Source of the DNA: CAIVAT01 sp049317265
GTDB taxonomy: Bacteria > Bacteroidota > Bacteroidia > Bacteroidales > FEN-979
Assembly (NCBI GenBank): GCA_049317265.1
Contig: JBMOIP010000009.1
Coordinates: 1 to 64,000 of the forward strand
DNA: 64,000 nucleotides
Direction: 5' to 3'
Both the position numbers and the translations under genes were made by a program. Every line of letters begins with the position of its first letter. The stretch's first letter is position 1. Of the stretch, positions 44,722 to 53,970 are shown in pieces. Below the pieces are notes generated by a model. It was not told where the DNA came from. It searched no databases and saw only the letters and a program-made list of their open reading frames with translations.

Positions 44722-45546
44722 ATGTCAACTGCTATATCCTTCCGGAATGTGACCAAGGTCACCACACATGTGCTTCAGGAGATGAAAATAAAAGGGGTTA
44801 AAATCGCCATGCTGACGGCATATGATTACTCCTTTGCTAAAATTCTTGACAGTACGGGTATTGATGTGATCCTCGTTGGGGACTCAGCTTCAAATGTTAT
44901 GGCGGGGCACAGCTCCACCTTACCCATAACCCTGAATGAGATGATATACCACGGTGTTTCCGTTGTCAGGGCGGTAAAGCGGGCACTTGTAGTCGTTGAT
45001 TTGCCCTTTGGCACCTACCAGGGAAATTCAAAAGAGGCGCTGAATTCTGCCATCCGGATCATGAAGGAAGCCGGGGCTGATGCTGTTAAGCTGGAGGGGG
45101 GCAAAGAGATCCTGGAATCTGTCGACCGGATCCTGTCGGCCGGCATTCCGGTGATGGGACACCTTGGGCTTACGCCGCAATCCATTCATAAGTTCGGAAC
45201 CTATGTTGTCAGGGCAACCAGTGAAGAGGAAGCTTCAAAGTTAGTTGACGATGCTCACCTGCTTGAAAAATCAGGTTGTTTTGCCATTGTGCTCGAAAAG
45301 ATCCCGGCAGCGTTGGGTGCCAAAGTGACACAAGCAGTGAAAATTCCGATTATCGGAATAGGAGCCGGCAAGGATGTCGACGGCCAGGTGCTTGTTTTAC
45401 ATGACATGCTGGGCATTACGATGGATTTTTCACCCCGGTTTCTGCGGCGGTATGCCAACCTGTCTGAAGAGGTGAGGGGTGCGGTTAACAATTACATCCA
45501 GGATGTGAAAACCCTCGACTTCCCAAATGAAAAAGAACAGTATTGA
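44722..45546 (+). CDS. panB: 3-methyl-2-oxobutanoate hydroxymethyltransferase
   Basis: A 274-residue PanB of typical length, transferring a hydroxymethyl group from methylene-THF to ketoisovalerate in pantothenate (CoA) synthesis. Signatures are IAMLTAYDYSFAKILD, DVILVGDSASNVMAGH with Mg-binding Asp, DAVKLEGG, VMGHLGLTPQSIH and IIGIGAGKDVDGQVLVLHDMLG with the catalytic Glu position in VLEKIPAAL. It overlaps the following pseudouridine synthase gene by 20 nt. panC and panD are not in the window. Confidence 0.96.
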   Translation: MSTAISFRNVTKVTTHVLQEMKIKGVKIAMLTAYDYSFAKILDSTGIDVILVGDSASNVMAGHSSTLPITLNEMIYHGVSVVRAVKRALVVVDLPFGTYQGNSKEALNSAIRIMKEAGADAVKLEGGKEILESVDRILSAGIPVMGHLGLTPQSIHKFGTYVVRATSEEEASKLVDDAHLLEKSGCFAIVLEKIPAALGAKVTQAVKIPIIGIGAGKDVDGQVLVLHDMLGITMDFSPRFLRRYANLSEEVRGAVNNYIQDVKTLDFPNEKEQY

Positions 45547-46243
45547 TCAGGACATCCTTTACGAAGACAACCACCTGATCATCCTGAACAAAAGGCCTTC
45601 GGATATTGTCCAGGGAGATAAAACCGGGGATGAACCTCTGAGCGAAATCCTAAAACGCTACCTGAAAAAAAAGTATGACAAACCAGGTGAAGTCTTCCTG
45701 GGAGTTGTGCACAGGCTTGACCGTCCGGTGAGCGGTACCTTGATTTTTGCAAGGACATCCAAGGCCTTGTCGCGTCTCAACATCCTGCTTCGCGATGGAA
45801 AAATCCATAAAACCTATTGGGCCGTTGTTAAAAACAGCCCCCCACGGCCTGAAAACCACCTGGTGCAATACCTGACCCGAAATCCTGAAAAGAACAAGTC
45901 ATTTGTGCATGACAAACCTGTTACCGGATCACAGCAGGCAGAGCTTATTTATAAAATCGTCGATAAAAGTGACGGCTATTACCTGTTGGAAATAACACTT
46001 CTTACCGGCCGTCACCACCAGATCAGGGCACAGTTGGCATCGATGGGATGCCCTGTGAAGGGTGATCTTAAATATGGATACCCGCGATCCAACGAAGGTG
46101 GTTTTATTCATCTTCATGCCCGCTCGATCGAGTTCATCCATCCGGTTAAAAATGAACTCCTGAAGGTAACCGCACCCCCTCCCCAGGATAAGCTTTGGGA
46201 TTTTTTCGTTCGGAACCTGCCACCTGATTTCTTGCAGGCATGA
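45527..46243 (+). CDS. RluA family RNA pseudouridine synthase
   Basis: This 238-residue enzyme is a catalytic domain without an S4 domain. The catalytic Asp is in GVVHRLDRPVSGTLIFART (HRLDR), and the substrate-binding GRHHQIRAQLA and CPVKGDLKYG are present. RluA-type enzymes convert uridine to pseudouridine in rRNA or tRNA; the target cannot be told from sequence. The start lies 20 nt inside panB and its stop overlaps the next ATG (ATGA), implying coupled translation along this operon. Confidence 0.92.
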   Translation: MKKNSIDQDILYEDNHLIILNKRPSDIVQGDKTGDEPLSEILKRYLKKKYDKPGEVFLGVVHRLDRPVSGTLIFARTSKALSRLNILLRDGKIHKTYWAVVKNSPPRPENHLVQYLTRNPEKNKSFVHDKPVTGSQQAELIYKIVDKSDGYYLLEITLLTGRHHQIRAQLASMGCPVKGDLKYGYPRSNEGGFIHLHARSIEFIHPVKNELLKVTAPPPQDKLWDFFVRNLPPDFLQA

Positions 46244-47034
46244 GCAGGATAACCTCATCAACAGATACGACGAAAGGAATGCAAAGTGTTGTATTTCCCA
46301 AACCCGTTTACGGCAAATCCATTTTCCAGGCACACAAGCTTCAACCAACTGAATTCCAGGCTCTCCACCCAAGGGAATCACAGCCGGACTGGGTGCTTGG
46401 CGTGCTGGTGTTGTGTTTGGTTCTGATTGCCTGGGTACAGGTATTTTACCACAAAAGAGTCGAGCAGATTTTTCGTGCACCATTTTCGAAGCGCTTTATA
46501 AACCAGCTCACCCGCGATGGCAATCTTTTCCAGGAACGAATTGCTGTTGCCCTTGGAATTGTTTATTTTCTGACGTTTTCCCTGTTAATCTACGAATTCA
46601 ACGAATTGATTCTAGGTTATTCGGTCCGGGGTATTTCAGGCATCACACTTTACGGGCTGATAACGATGGTAAACATCGGAGTATTAGCCGTAAAACTTGC
46701 CATGATCCAGGTGTTGGGAGTGATTTTTAAAACAAAAGAGACCACAGGCAACTACTTGCTTAACCTTCTCATTTTTGCCCTGTTATCAGGGCCTATGCTG
46801 TTGGTCTTCATGGTTTTTATCGTCTATCTGAAATCAGTGGCGATTTTATACATCTGCCTTGCGCTGTTTATTCTCCTGTTTGCACTCAGGTTCATGCGTG
46901 GCTTTTTTATTGGTATAGCGTTGAGTAAGTTTTCATATTTATTTTTATTTGTGTATCTTTGCAGCCTCGAAATTTTACCCCTGCTGGTTCTCATTAAAAT
47001 TTTGCTTAATCAAACAAAGGCTACGGGAGCGTAA
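46240..47034 (+). CDS. DUF4271 integral membrane protein
   Basis: A 264-residue protein with a soluble N-terminus of about 45 residues and about seven hydrophobic helices. The opening QPDWVLGVLVLCLVLIAWVQVFYHKRVEQIFRAPFSKRF and a GNLFQERI segment are characteristic of DUF4271, a Bacteroidota-specific family usually encoded beside hemD, as here. Its role is unknown. It is translationally coupled to the pseudouridine synthase gene and followed 36 nt later by hemD. Confidence 0.85.
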   Translation: MSRITSSTDTTKGMQSVVFPKPVYGKSIFQAHKLQPTEFQALHPRESQPDWVLGVLVLCLVLIAWVQVFYHKRVEQIFRAPFSKRFINQLTRDGNLFQERIAVALGIVYFLTFSLLIYEFNELILGYSVRGISGITLYGLITMVNIGVLAVKLAMIQVLGVIFKTKETTGNYLLNLLIFALLSGPMLLVFMVFIVYLKSVAILYICLALFILLFALRFMRGFFIGIALSKFSYLFLFVYLCSLEILPLLVLIKILLNQTKATGA

Positions 47035-47070
47035 GGATTTCGTGAGTGTGAACGTTAATACGGTACGACC

Positions 47071-47823
47071 TTGAAAATAAAGAATATCCTTGTTTCCCAG
47101 CCTCAGCCTATCGATTTTGAGAAATCACCCTATGGTGAGATAGCACGAAAATTCAATGTCAACATTACCTTTCGTAAATTCTTTAAAATTGACGGAATTC
47201 CAGCCAAGGATTTCCGCAAGGATAAAGTAAACCTGCTGGACTATACCGCAGTGATCTTCACCTCGCGCAATGCGGTTGACCATTACTTCAGGATGTGCAA
47301 GGAGATGAGGGTCGAGGTTCCTGAAACCATGAAGTACTTCAGCATCTCCGAATCCACGGCATATTATCTTCAGAAGTATGTCCAGTTCAGAAAACGGAAA
47401 ATTTTCCACAGCAAGGAGAATTATGCCAATCTCATCGAGCTGATCAAAAAGCACAAAACCGAAAAATTCCTTCTCCCATGCTCCGACATTCACAAACAGG
47501 AGATACCCAGGATGCTGGAAGAGAACAAAATCCAGTATAAAAAAGCGATCATCTACCGTACCCTGGCAAGCGATCTTTCGGATATCGAAATTCAGAATTA
47601 TGACCTTCTGGTATTCTTCAGTCCTTCGGGGATAAAATCGCTCATGAAGAATTTTCCGGATTTTATCCAGGGCGATACGGCCATTGGCGCTTTCGGACCT
47701 ACAACACACAAGGCTGTAAAAGATGCCGGGCTGACCCTGCATGTGGAAGCCCCTACACAGGTTGCTGCCTCCATGACAGCAGCCATTGACCTGTTTTTGC
47801 AAAACGAAGCAAAAAAGAAGTGA
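47071..47823 (+). CDS. hemD: Uroporphyrinogen-III synthase
   Basis: A 250-residue HemD-fold protein that would cyclise hydroxymethylbilane with D-ring inversion for haem and sirohaem. The family is poorly conserved; recognisable parts are NILVSQPQP near the start, TAVIFTSRNAVDHYF, EKFLLPCSD, YDLLVFFSPSGIKSLM and AIGAFGPTTHKAVKDAGL. The start is TTG 47071, since no ATG occurs before the conserved region. The stop overlaps the GTG start of rnpA by 4 nt (GTGA). Confidence 0.88.
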   Translation: MKIKNILVSQPQPIDFEKSPYGEIARKFNVNITFRKFFKIDGIPAKDFRKDKVNLLDYTAVIFTSRNAVDHYFRMCKEMRVEVPETMKYFSISESTAYYLQKYVQFRKRKIFHSKENYANLIELIKKHKTEKFLLPCSDIHKQEIPRMLEENKIQYKKAIIYRTLASDLSDIEIQNYDLLVFFSPSGIKSLMKNFPDFIQGDTAIGAFGPTTHKAVKDAGLTLHVEAPTQVAASMTAAIDLFLQNEAKKK

Positions 47824-48227
47824 CCTCCGGTTTGAAAAAAACCTTTACCAAAGAAGAACGACTTTGCAGCCACCGGCTCATCGGGATGTTGTTTGCAAAA
47901 GGCAGCAAATTTCACCTCTCCCCATTCCGGATAAACTGGTCACGGGTGCTGCCTGATGAAACCACTTCGCCAGTGCAAGTTATGATGAGTGTTCCGAAGT
48001 ACAATTTCCGGCGGGCGGTTGACCGGAACCTGGTCCGCCGGCGGATGAAGGAAGCCTACCGGCTGAATAAACAACTTCTTTACGACAATATTTCAGGTAC
48101 CGGCACTCAAATCGTTTTCTGCATCACCTACACAGCCAAAGAAATAGTGGCATATAGCCTGATTGAAGCAAAAATAATTCTACTTTTACAACGTTTAATT
48201 GAAGAAAATGAAAAAGTTACTGGGTAG
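47820..48227 (+). CDS. rnpA: Ribonuclease P protein component
   Basis: A 135-residue protein subunit of RNase P, which with its RNA matures tRNA 5' ends. It carries the RNR-type motif RAVDRNLVRRRMKEAYRLNK (about residues 62-81), preceded by VMMSVPKYNFR. It starts at GTG 47820 overlapping hemD and overlaps yidD at its 3' end, the usual rnpA-yidD order; rpmH is not adjacent. Confidence 0.94.
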   Translation: MTSGLKKTFTKEERLCSHRLIGMLFAKGSKFHLSPFRINWSRVLPDETTSPVQVMMSVPKYNFRRAVDRNLVRRRMKEAYRLNKQLLYDNISGTGTQIVFCITYTAKEIVAYSLIEAKIILLLQRLIEENEKVTG

Positions 48228-48429
48228 TTTTTTCATTTTATTGATCCGGTTTTACCAGGGCGCCATTTCACCCTACCTGTTGCCATCCTGCCGTTTTTCA
48301 CCGAGTTGTTCGGTTTATGGCGTGGATGCCATTGTTAAATATGGCCCATTCAAAGGCGGGTGGATGACGTTGAAAAGGATCGGAAGGTGCAATCCATGGG
48401 GTGGCAGCGGATATGACCCCGTACCGTAG
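48208..48429 (+). CDS. yidD: Membrane protein insertion efficiency factor YidD
   Basis: From ATG 48208 (an in-frame TTG lies three codons earlier) this encodes 73 residues: a short amphipathic/hydrophobic start (LLGSFFILLIRFYQGAISPY) and the three-cysteine YidD signature CRFSPSCSVYGVDAI with GRCNPWGGSGYDPVP. YidD assists YidC-dependent insertion. It overlaps rnpA by 20 nt, and its stop codon forms the start of a 22-bp palindrome. Confidence 0.94.
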   Translation: MKKLLGSFFILLIRFYQGAISPYLLPSCRFSPSCSVYGVDAIVKYGPFKGGWMTLKRIGRCNPWGGSGYDPVP

Positions 48430-48485
48430 ATACGGGGCATGCCCCGTATCCAAAAAATGCGGACATGCCCCGTATCCACAAAATG
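48429..48485. repeat. 22-bp perfect palindrome plus 21-bp direct repeat after yidD
   Basis: 48429-48450 is a perfect palindrome whose left half is GATACGGGGCA. Its right half begins a 21-bp unit (48439-48459) that recurs after CGGAC with one mismatch (48465-48485; core ATGCCCCGTATCCA). It could form a strong hairpin in RNA but lacks a T-tract. Confidence 0.8.
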
Positions 48486-48527
48486 GTAAAATAGCAGAAC
48501 AATAAATTTTTGAAATAACCAATAAGA

Positions 48528-50249
48528 ATGAGACGAATTACAGGATATATTTTATTGATTTTCAGCATTGTATTACCTTTTCATGGCGCTGTGGCACAGG
48601 CTCCCAACCAGCAGGGGTTTGAGATCATGAAAAACCTTGACATCTATTCCAACATGATCAAGGAGCTGAACCAGGACTATGTTGACGAGATCAACCCCGG
48701 GGAATTAACACAGACCGGAATTGAGGCAATGCTTGAATCCCTCGATCCATACACCAATTTCATCCCCGAATCTCAGGTGGAGGACTACAAGTTCATTACC
48801 ACCGGTCAGTATGGAGGAATCGGATCCCTGATCCATCAGCAGGGAGACTACATTGTGATATCGGAACCTTACGAAGGATCACCATCCGATAAATCGGGTT
48901 TAAAGGCTGGTGACAGGATCCTGGAAGTCAACGGCAAGCAAGCCAAGGGTAAATCCTATGAAGATGTAAGCTCCATCCTGAAAGGACAGGCAGGAACGAC
49001 AGTAAATCTCCTGATCCAGCGCGAGGGGGAGGGTAAACCGTTTGAAAAAACGATTACCAGGGAGAATATTAAGATAGACAACATTCCTTACTATGGAATC
49101 GTTGGACAAAATATCGGTTACATCAAACTCACGGGCTTTACCCAGAATGCCGGAAAAGAGTTAAAACAGGCCTTCGTGAAGTTGAAGGAGGGAACCGAAC
49201 TCAAGGGGATCATCATCGACTTGAGGGGTAACGGAGGCGGATTGCTCAACGAAGCCGTTGATATTGCCAATATTTTCGTAGAACGCGGGCAGGAGATCGT
49301 GAGCACCAAAGGAAAGATGGCCGATAAAAACCGTTCCCATGCAACGATGAATCCACCCGTGGACCTGATAATCCCCGTTGCGGTGCTTGTTGACAGGTCG
49401 AGTGCCTCTGCCAGTGAAATTCTTGCCGGCTCGCTTCAGGACCTTGACCGTGGTGTGGTCATAGGCCAGCGGACATTTGGAAAAGGCCTGGTTCAGAACG
49501 TTGTGCCGCTTTCTTACAATGCCCAGATGAAGATAACTGTTGCAAAGTATTACATTCCGAGCGGACGATGCATTCAGGCAATCGACTATGAGCATAAAAA
49601 GAAGGACGGCTCTTTCGGGAAGATTCCCGATTCACTGATCAGGGCGTTCAAGACTAAAAACGGACGGACTGTCTATGACGGTGGTGGCATCAACCCCGAT
49701 GTGATTACTAAGGCAAGGCAGTACAGCAGTCTTGCACTTGCACTCTATGGCAAATATTTTGTATTTGATTATGCCACCAAATTTGCACGCGAACATTCAA
49801 CGATTGCCCCGGCCGACTCTTTTGAGATCAGTGATTCCCTTTACAATGGTTTCCTTGCATATATCCAGGGCAAGGACTATTCCTATAAGACCAAAAGCGA
49901 GCGGGCGCTTGAAGATCTTAAAAATGTTGCACTGAAGGAGAACTACTTCAATGCCATCAAGGAGGAATACGACCATTTGAACACCCGGATGGGAAAAGAC
50001 AAGCAGGAGGATTTGCAAAAATACAGTGATCAGATCAAAGACCTACTGAAAATGGAAATTGTCACGAGATACTATTACCAGAAAGGAAAAATAGTTGCAG
50101 CACTCAAGAACGATCCGGAACTTGTTGATGCCATCTCAACCCTAAGGGATACAGAAAAATACACCGGCATCCTGTCTGGAAAATTTGTGCAGCCAAAACC
50201 GGAAATCCCGGTGCGAGGCGAAGATGATGATGAAAACCCGGTTGATTAA
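48528..50249 (+). CDS. S41 family C-terminal processing peptidase
   Basis: A 573-residue exported serine protease of the CtpA/Tsp class. After a signal peptide (about 1-24, ending AVAQ) come a lead helix region, a PDZ domain (about 85-170: YGGIGSLIHQQGDYIVISEP, SGLKAGDRILEVNGKQAKG) and the S41 core with catalytic Ser in VDRSSASASEILAGSLQD and Lys in GQRTFGKGLVQNV. A C-terminal helical region of about 170 residues follows. It trims or degrades periplasmic proteins from their C-terminus. It ends 10 nt before the cytidine deaminase start. Confidence 0.93.
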   Translation: MRRITGYILLIFSIVLPFHGAVAQAPNQQGFEIMKNLDIYSNMIKELNQDYVDEINPGELTQTGIEAMLESLDPYTNFIPESQVEDYKFITTGQYGGIGSLIHQQGDYIVISEPYEGSPSDKSGLKAGDRILEVNGKQAKGKSYEDVSSILKGQAGTTVNLLIQREGEGKPFEKTITRENIKIDNIPYYGIVGQNIGYIKLTGFTQNAGKELKQAFVKLKEGTELKGIIIDLRGNGGGLLNEAVDIANIFVERGQEIVSTKGKMADKNRSHATMNPPVDLIIPVAVLVDRSSASASEILAGSLQDLDRGVVIGQRTFGKGLVQNVVPLSYNAQMKITVAKYYIPSGRCIQAIDYEHKKKDGSFGKIPDSLIRAFKTKNGRTVYDGGGINPDVITKARQYSSLALALYGKYFVFDYATKFAREHSTIAPADSFEISDSLYNGFLAYIQGKDYSYKTKSERALEDLKNVALKENYFNAIKEEYDHLNTRMGKDKQEDLQKYSDQIKDLLKMEIVTRYYYQKGKIVAALKNDPELVDAISTLRDTEKYTGILSGKFVQPKPEIPVRGEDDDENPVD

Positions 50250-50259
50250 AGACCAATCT

Positions 50260-50748
50260 ATGAAACAAGTTACCCACTCTTTTGATTACCAGATATTTGA
50301 TTCCGCTTACGAATTAGCCCAACCTGACAGGGAGCTCCTGGAGATGGCAAAAAATGCCATTGCCGGCTCACATGCTCCCTATTCCCGTTATCATGTGGGT
50401 GCAGCCGTGAAACTTGCAAATGGCGAGGTAATAAAAGGCAGCAACCAGGAAAACATGGCCTTCCCTGCCGGACTTTGTGCCGAGCGTGTAGCTGTATTTG
50501 CAGCAACATCGAACTACCCAGATGTTCCCATTGCTGCCATTGCCATTAGTGCAGTTTCCGATGATTTTGAAGTTTCCGAACCAGTGCCCCCGTGTGGTAT
50601 GTGCCGCCAGGCCATCGTGGAATATGAGATGAAATTCAACAACAAGATACGCGTCATTCTTGGCGGACAGAACGGGAAGGTATTTATTTTTCATGGAATG
50701 GGAACACTGCTGCCATTGGCCTTCCAGGAGAAAGGTCTTGCCAAATAA
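50260..50748 (+). CDS. cdd: Cytidine deaminase
   Basis: From ATG 50260 this encodes 162 residues; a longer frame from 50185 would run into the protease gene and is rejected. It has the tetrameric CDA signature: APYSRYHVGAAV, catalytic CAERVAVFAA with Cys zinc ligand and Glu, and PCGMCRQ with the other two zinc cysteines. It deaminates cytidine and deoxycytidine in pyrimidine salvage. The N-terminus is about 25 residues longer than in the smallest members. Confidence 0.94.
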   Translation: MKQVTHSFDYQIFDSAYELAQPDRELLEMAKNAIAGSHAPYSRYHVGAAVKLANGEVIKGSNQENMAFPAGLCAERVAVFAATSNYPDVPIAAIAISAVSDDFEVSEPVPPCGMCRQAIVEYEMKFNNKIRVILGGQNGKVFIFHGMGTLLPLAFQEKGLAK

Positions 50749-50802
50749 CAGAGTAAGACTATCCTCAATCTAATTTGTCCACAAATTTTCAATCCTATAC
50801 TT

Positions 50803-51699
50803 ATGAAACTTTCGTACTCCATTGTTCTGATGCTGCTGATGATCTCATCCATTGCGATGAAAAGTGACAAGCCCGCTTACAAGGTTTACAATGCAAAGGG
50901 GCATACAGTGGATTATGATGAACTTCTGAATGCTGCAAAAAAAGCAGATATCATTCTCTTTGGAGAGCTTCACAAAAACCCCATCGCGCACTGGCTGGAG
51001 TTTGAATTAACCAAGGACCTTTACGCTGAAAAAGGCGGCAACCTGGTTCTTGGAGCTGAAATGTTTGAAGCCGACAACCAGCTGCTCATCAACGAGTACC
51101 TCTCTAAGATGATCCGTAAAAAAGATTTCGAAGCTGAAGCAAAATTATGGCCTAATTATAAGACAGACTATGCCCCCATTGTTGACTTTGCAAGGGAAAA
51201 GGGTATCAGGCTGCAGGCAACCAATATTCCCAGGCGATTTGCTGCGTTGGTGAACAGCAAAGGGTTTGAAGGTCTCGACAGTATCAATGCCATGGAACGG
51301 GGCATGATCGCATCCCTTCCGATCAAATACCCCGACACGCTGGATTGCTACGCCAGCATTGTTAAAAATGTGGGAGACGGAATGCCCGCCCACCTTACTG
51401 CCAACCTCGGAAAGGCCCAGGCCATCAAGGATGCAACGATGGTTCACTTTATTGTAAAGGCAGGTGCATTTGACGGTAAAACCATCCTGCATTTCAACGG
51501 TTCTTACCATAGTGACAACCATGAAAGCATGGTATGGTATCTTAACCAGGCGATCAGAAAAACAAACCTGGAACTGAAAGTCCTCACGATCTCCTGTGTG
51601 GAGCAGGAGAACATTGATACCATTTCAAAGCAGGACTCAAAGAAAGCCGATTTTATCATTGTTATTCCGGCTTCAATGCCAGGGGCGGAAAGCAAGTAG
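50803..51699 (+). CDS. ChaN-like (haem-binding uptake) exported protein
   Basis: A 298-residue protein with a signal peptide (about 1-19, without a lipobox Cys) and the ChaN/Tiki-type fold: DIILFGELHKNPIAHWLEFEL, NLVLGAEMFEADNQ, ATNIPRRFAALV and the late HFNGSYHSDNHESMVWYL. ChaN of Campylobacter binds haem, while the wider fold includes metalloproteases. The His/Glu set here (GELH and the SYHSDNH stretch) fits the family; which activity applies is not decided by sequence. Confidence 0.88.
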   Translation: MKLSYSIVLMLLMISSIAMKSDKPAYKVYNAKGHTVDYDELLNAAKKADIILFGELHKNPIAHWLEFELTKDLYAEKGGNLVLGAEMFEADNQLLINEYLSKMIRKKDFEAEAKLWPNYKTDYAPIVDFAREKGIRLQATNIPRRFAALVNSKGFEGLDSINAMERGMIASLPIKYPDTLDCYASIVKNVGDGMPAHLTANLGKAQAIKDATMVHFIVKAGAFDGKTILHFNGSYHSDNHESMVWYLNQAIRKTNLELKVLTISCVEQENIDTISKQDSKKADFIIVIPASMPGAESK

Positions 51700-51718
51700 T
51701 GTCTGGTGTTTTACTTCC

Positions 51719-52123
51719 TCAGACAAAAGTGTAATAAGCATTTATCAGGAAGTTCCACAAGGTAACCAGCAGGGTGGCGACAAGTTTAGACACATAGAAA
51801 TTTACCTTGAACTTTCCGGTCATTGCCCAGATAATCAACAGGTTAATAAATAGACCTATCAGGGCAATGAAGAAAAATCTCGTAAATTCAAGCATCACAT
51901 TCGGATTGGTGCTGTGAAAAGTCCAGATCCTGTTCATGAAGTAGTTGGAGGTTGCAGCAAGGGCAAAACCACAGGTATTGGCCACATATTTTTGAATTTT
52001 GAGAATCTCCTTGCAGATAAACGTAGTGCCAAAATCAACAAACACGCCCGAAAATCCCACCAGGGAAAATTTAACAAACTTCAATAAAAATGCTTCGGTG
52101 AAGAAGGATTGCAGCAGCATCAT
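51719..52123 (-). CDS. GtrA family membrane protein
   Basis: A 134-residue protein with four helices: FVKFSLVGFSGVFVDFGTTF, VANTCGFALAATSNYFMNRIWTF, FFFIALIGLFINLLIIW and LVATLLVTLWNFLINAYYTFV. GtrA-like proteins are proposed to flip or handle lipid-linked sugars in polysaccharide synthesis. No glycosyltransferase is adjacent, so the role is open. It lies 11 nt after the M28 peptidase gene on the same strand. Confidence 0.9.
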   Translation of the reverse strand: MMLLQSFFTEAFLLKFVKFSLVGFSGVFVDFGTTFICKEILKIQKYVANTCGFALAATSNYFMNRIWTFHSTNPNVMLEFTRFFFIALIGLFINLLIIWAMTGKFKVNFYVSKLVATLLVTLWNFLINAYYTFV

Positions 52124-52134
52124 ACAAGCAATGG

Positions 52135-53913
52135 TTAAAGTTGAATTACGAGAACTTCGTTTTTATCACCCCTGATAACCTCCACATTGACAGTCATCCC
52201 ATGTTTAAGTTTTTGCAACCTTGTCATGTATTCGTAGATATTTCCGACAGTCATACCGTTAATGCCAGTAATAATGTCACCTTTCTTCATTCCTCCTTTG
52301 TCGGCTGGTCCATCCTTGGTAACTCCATCAATGCGCAGGCCCTTCTTTTCGGAACCGGCAAAATCCGGCATGATACCGAGGGTTACTTTCAGGTGGCGTC
52401 CCGATCTGCCAGCCTGCTCTTTTTTACCCGACTCTTTGAATGTCAATGATTTTGGAAGGTTATCAACAGCAATGATCACATCTGTAGCATAGTCGCCAAT
52501 TTTTTTCTCCGCATCAAAATCGAGTTTTTCAGTATCGTCCAGCGGGGTATGGTAATCCATATGAACGCCGGTATTGAAATAAAACACCGGGATATTGGAT
52601 GAATAAAAGGAGGCATGATCCGAGGGACCATAACCATCGGGAGAGTGTCCTACTGTAAATGGAAGGTTGACTTCCAGAGGTTTCAGCAGTGAGTCAGCCT
52701 CTGCAGATGTACCAGTTCCACTGAGTGATATGGAATTTTTCTCTTTATCAAACCGGCCGACCATGTCGAAGTTAAACATGGTTTTAATTTTTTTCAAATC
52801 CACCGGTGGATGGTCAACAAAATACTTTGAACCGATCAGCCCGATCTCTTCAGAACTGAAGGCGACGAAAATGATGCTGCGCCTGATCTTGCCCTGCTCA
52901 TCGGCAAGCCTGCTTGCAAGCGCCATCACCATTGCCGTCCCGGAGGCATTATCATCTGCACCATTGTGAACCGCATTGGTGTCGGGCATGCGCGAACCCG
53001 AACCGGCGCCCCCGAATCCAAGGTGATCATAATGTCCGCCAACAACAAGGTATTCTTCTTTCAAAGCAGGATCTGAACCTTCCAGCAAAGCCATTACATT
53101 GGCAGTTTTTGTACGTTTCTGCACCACATCCGTCGTGCCGTTCAGGGTGATCTCCAGCAGGAAACTTTTCGGTGCTTTCGATGCGATAATGGTGCGGTCA
53201 AGGCTATCGACAGATATTCCTGTTTTTTTCAGTAACAGTGTCGCAAACTCCCGGGTAATGTTCAGGATAGGAATCCCGGAGGTGACCTCGTTGTTTTCCA
53301 CAACCAGTGGCATCAGTTTATCCTCTTTTTCCACCCCTTTCGGCGTCACAAGCAACACACCGGAAGCGCCTTTATCTTTGGCAATCAACACCTTACTTCG
53401 CACATCGCTGAAAGGGATGAATTTGCTGTCGGAGTTGTCGATTTCGGGGTCGGCCCGAAAAATGAGGACCCATTTGCCCTTCACATCCACCCCTTTATAA
53501 TCACTCCATTTAAGACTGTCGGTATCGATATCAAATCCATAACCGGCAAACACCACCGGCGCATCAACAGTTGCACTGCTGCTGAATGAAAGTGGGATAT
53601 AATCCTTTCGAATTACGGCATTGCCACCGTCGAAGGAGAGTTTATTCTTCTCCCCGAGTGTAACGTCAGTAACAATCTCAAACCACTGAAAGCCATTCTC
53701 TCCCAATAATTTCAGCCCTGCTTCAGTGAAATGGTCCCGGATATAACTGGCTGCCACATTGATCTCAGCAGTGCCTGGTTTGCGGCCTTTAAGCGAATCC
53801 GAAGCCAGGAACTCAACATATTCATGCAATTGTTTGGAAGTAATCACACCCTTTTGGGTAAAACCCAATAATGAAAAACCAACCAATAGCGAAAGAAGTA
53901 CCAATCGTCTCAT
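52135..53913 (-). CDS. M28 family zinc aminopeptidase with PA and PDZ domains
   Basis: A 592-residue exported peptidase. After a signal peptide (about 1-18, GFSLLGFTQ) comes an M28 start (EYVEFLASDSLKGRKPGT), a PA-type insert (about 105-250: VVFAGYGFDIDTDSLKWSDYKGVDVKGKWV) and the zinc core. Metal and catalytic residues appear in VVGGHYDHLG, NGADDNASGT, FVAFSSEEIGLIGS, FNFDMVGR and YGPSDHASFY. A C-terminal PDZ domain (about 500-592: KKGLRIDGVTKDGPADKGGMKKGDIITGING) may position substrates. It probably trims peptides in the periplasm. Confidence 0.92.
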   Translation of the reverse strand: MRRLVLLSLLVGFSLLGFTQKGVITSKQLHEYVEFLASDSLKGRKPGTAEINVAASYIRDHFTEAGLKLLGENGFQWFEIVTDVTLGEKNKLSFDGGNAVIRKDYIPLSFSSSATVDAPVVFAGYGFDIDTDSLKWSDYKGVDVKGKWVLIFRADPEIDNSDSKFIPFSDVRSKVLIAKDKGASGVLLVTPKGVEKEDKLMPLVVENNEVTSGIPILNITREFATLLLKKTGISVDSLDRTIIASKAPKSFLLEITLNGTTDVVQKRTKTANVMALLEGSDPALKEEYLVVGGHYDHLGFGGAGSGSRMPDTNAVHNGADDNASGTAMVMALASRLADEQGKIRRSIIFVAFSSEEIGLIGSKYFVDHPPVDLKKIKTMFNFDMVGRFDKEKNSISLSGTGTSAEADSLLKPLEVNLPFTVGHSPDGYGPSDHASFYSSNIPVFYFNTGVHMDYHTPLDDTEKLDFDAEKKIGDYATDVIIAVDNLPKSLTFKESGKKEQAGRSGRHLKVTLGIMPDFAGSEKKGLRIDGVTKDGPADKGGMKKGDIITGINGMTVGNIYEYMTRLQKLKHGMTVNVEVIRGDKNEVLVIQL

Positions 53914-53970
53914 ATCGAATAAATTAATTGAAAATTAAACTCAAATATTTTATACCACAACAGCAACCAC

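Noticed and set aside
48429..48450. Rho-independent terminator after yidD
   Set aside because: The palindrome is strong but is followed by CAAAAAATG rather than a T-tract, and it recurs as a direct repeat, so a terminator role is not supported.
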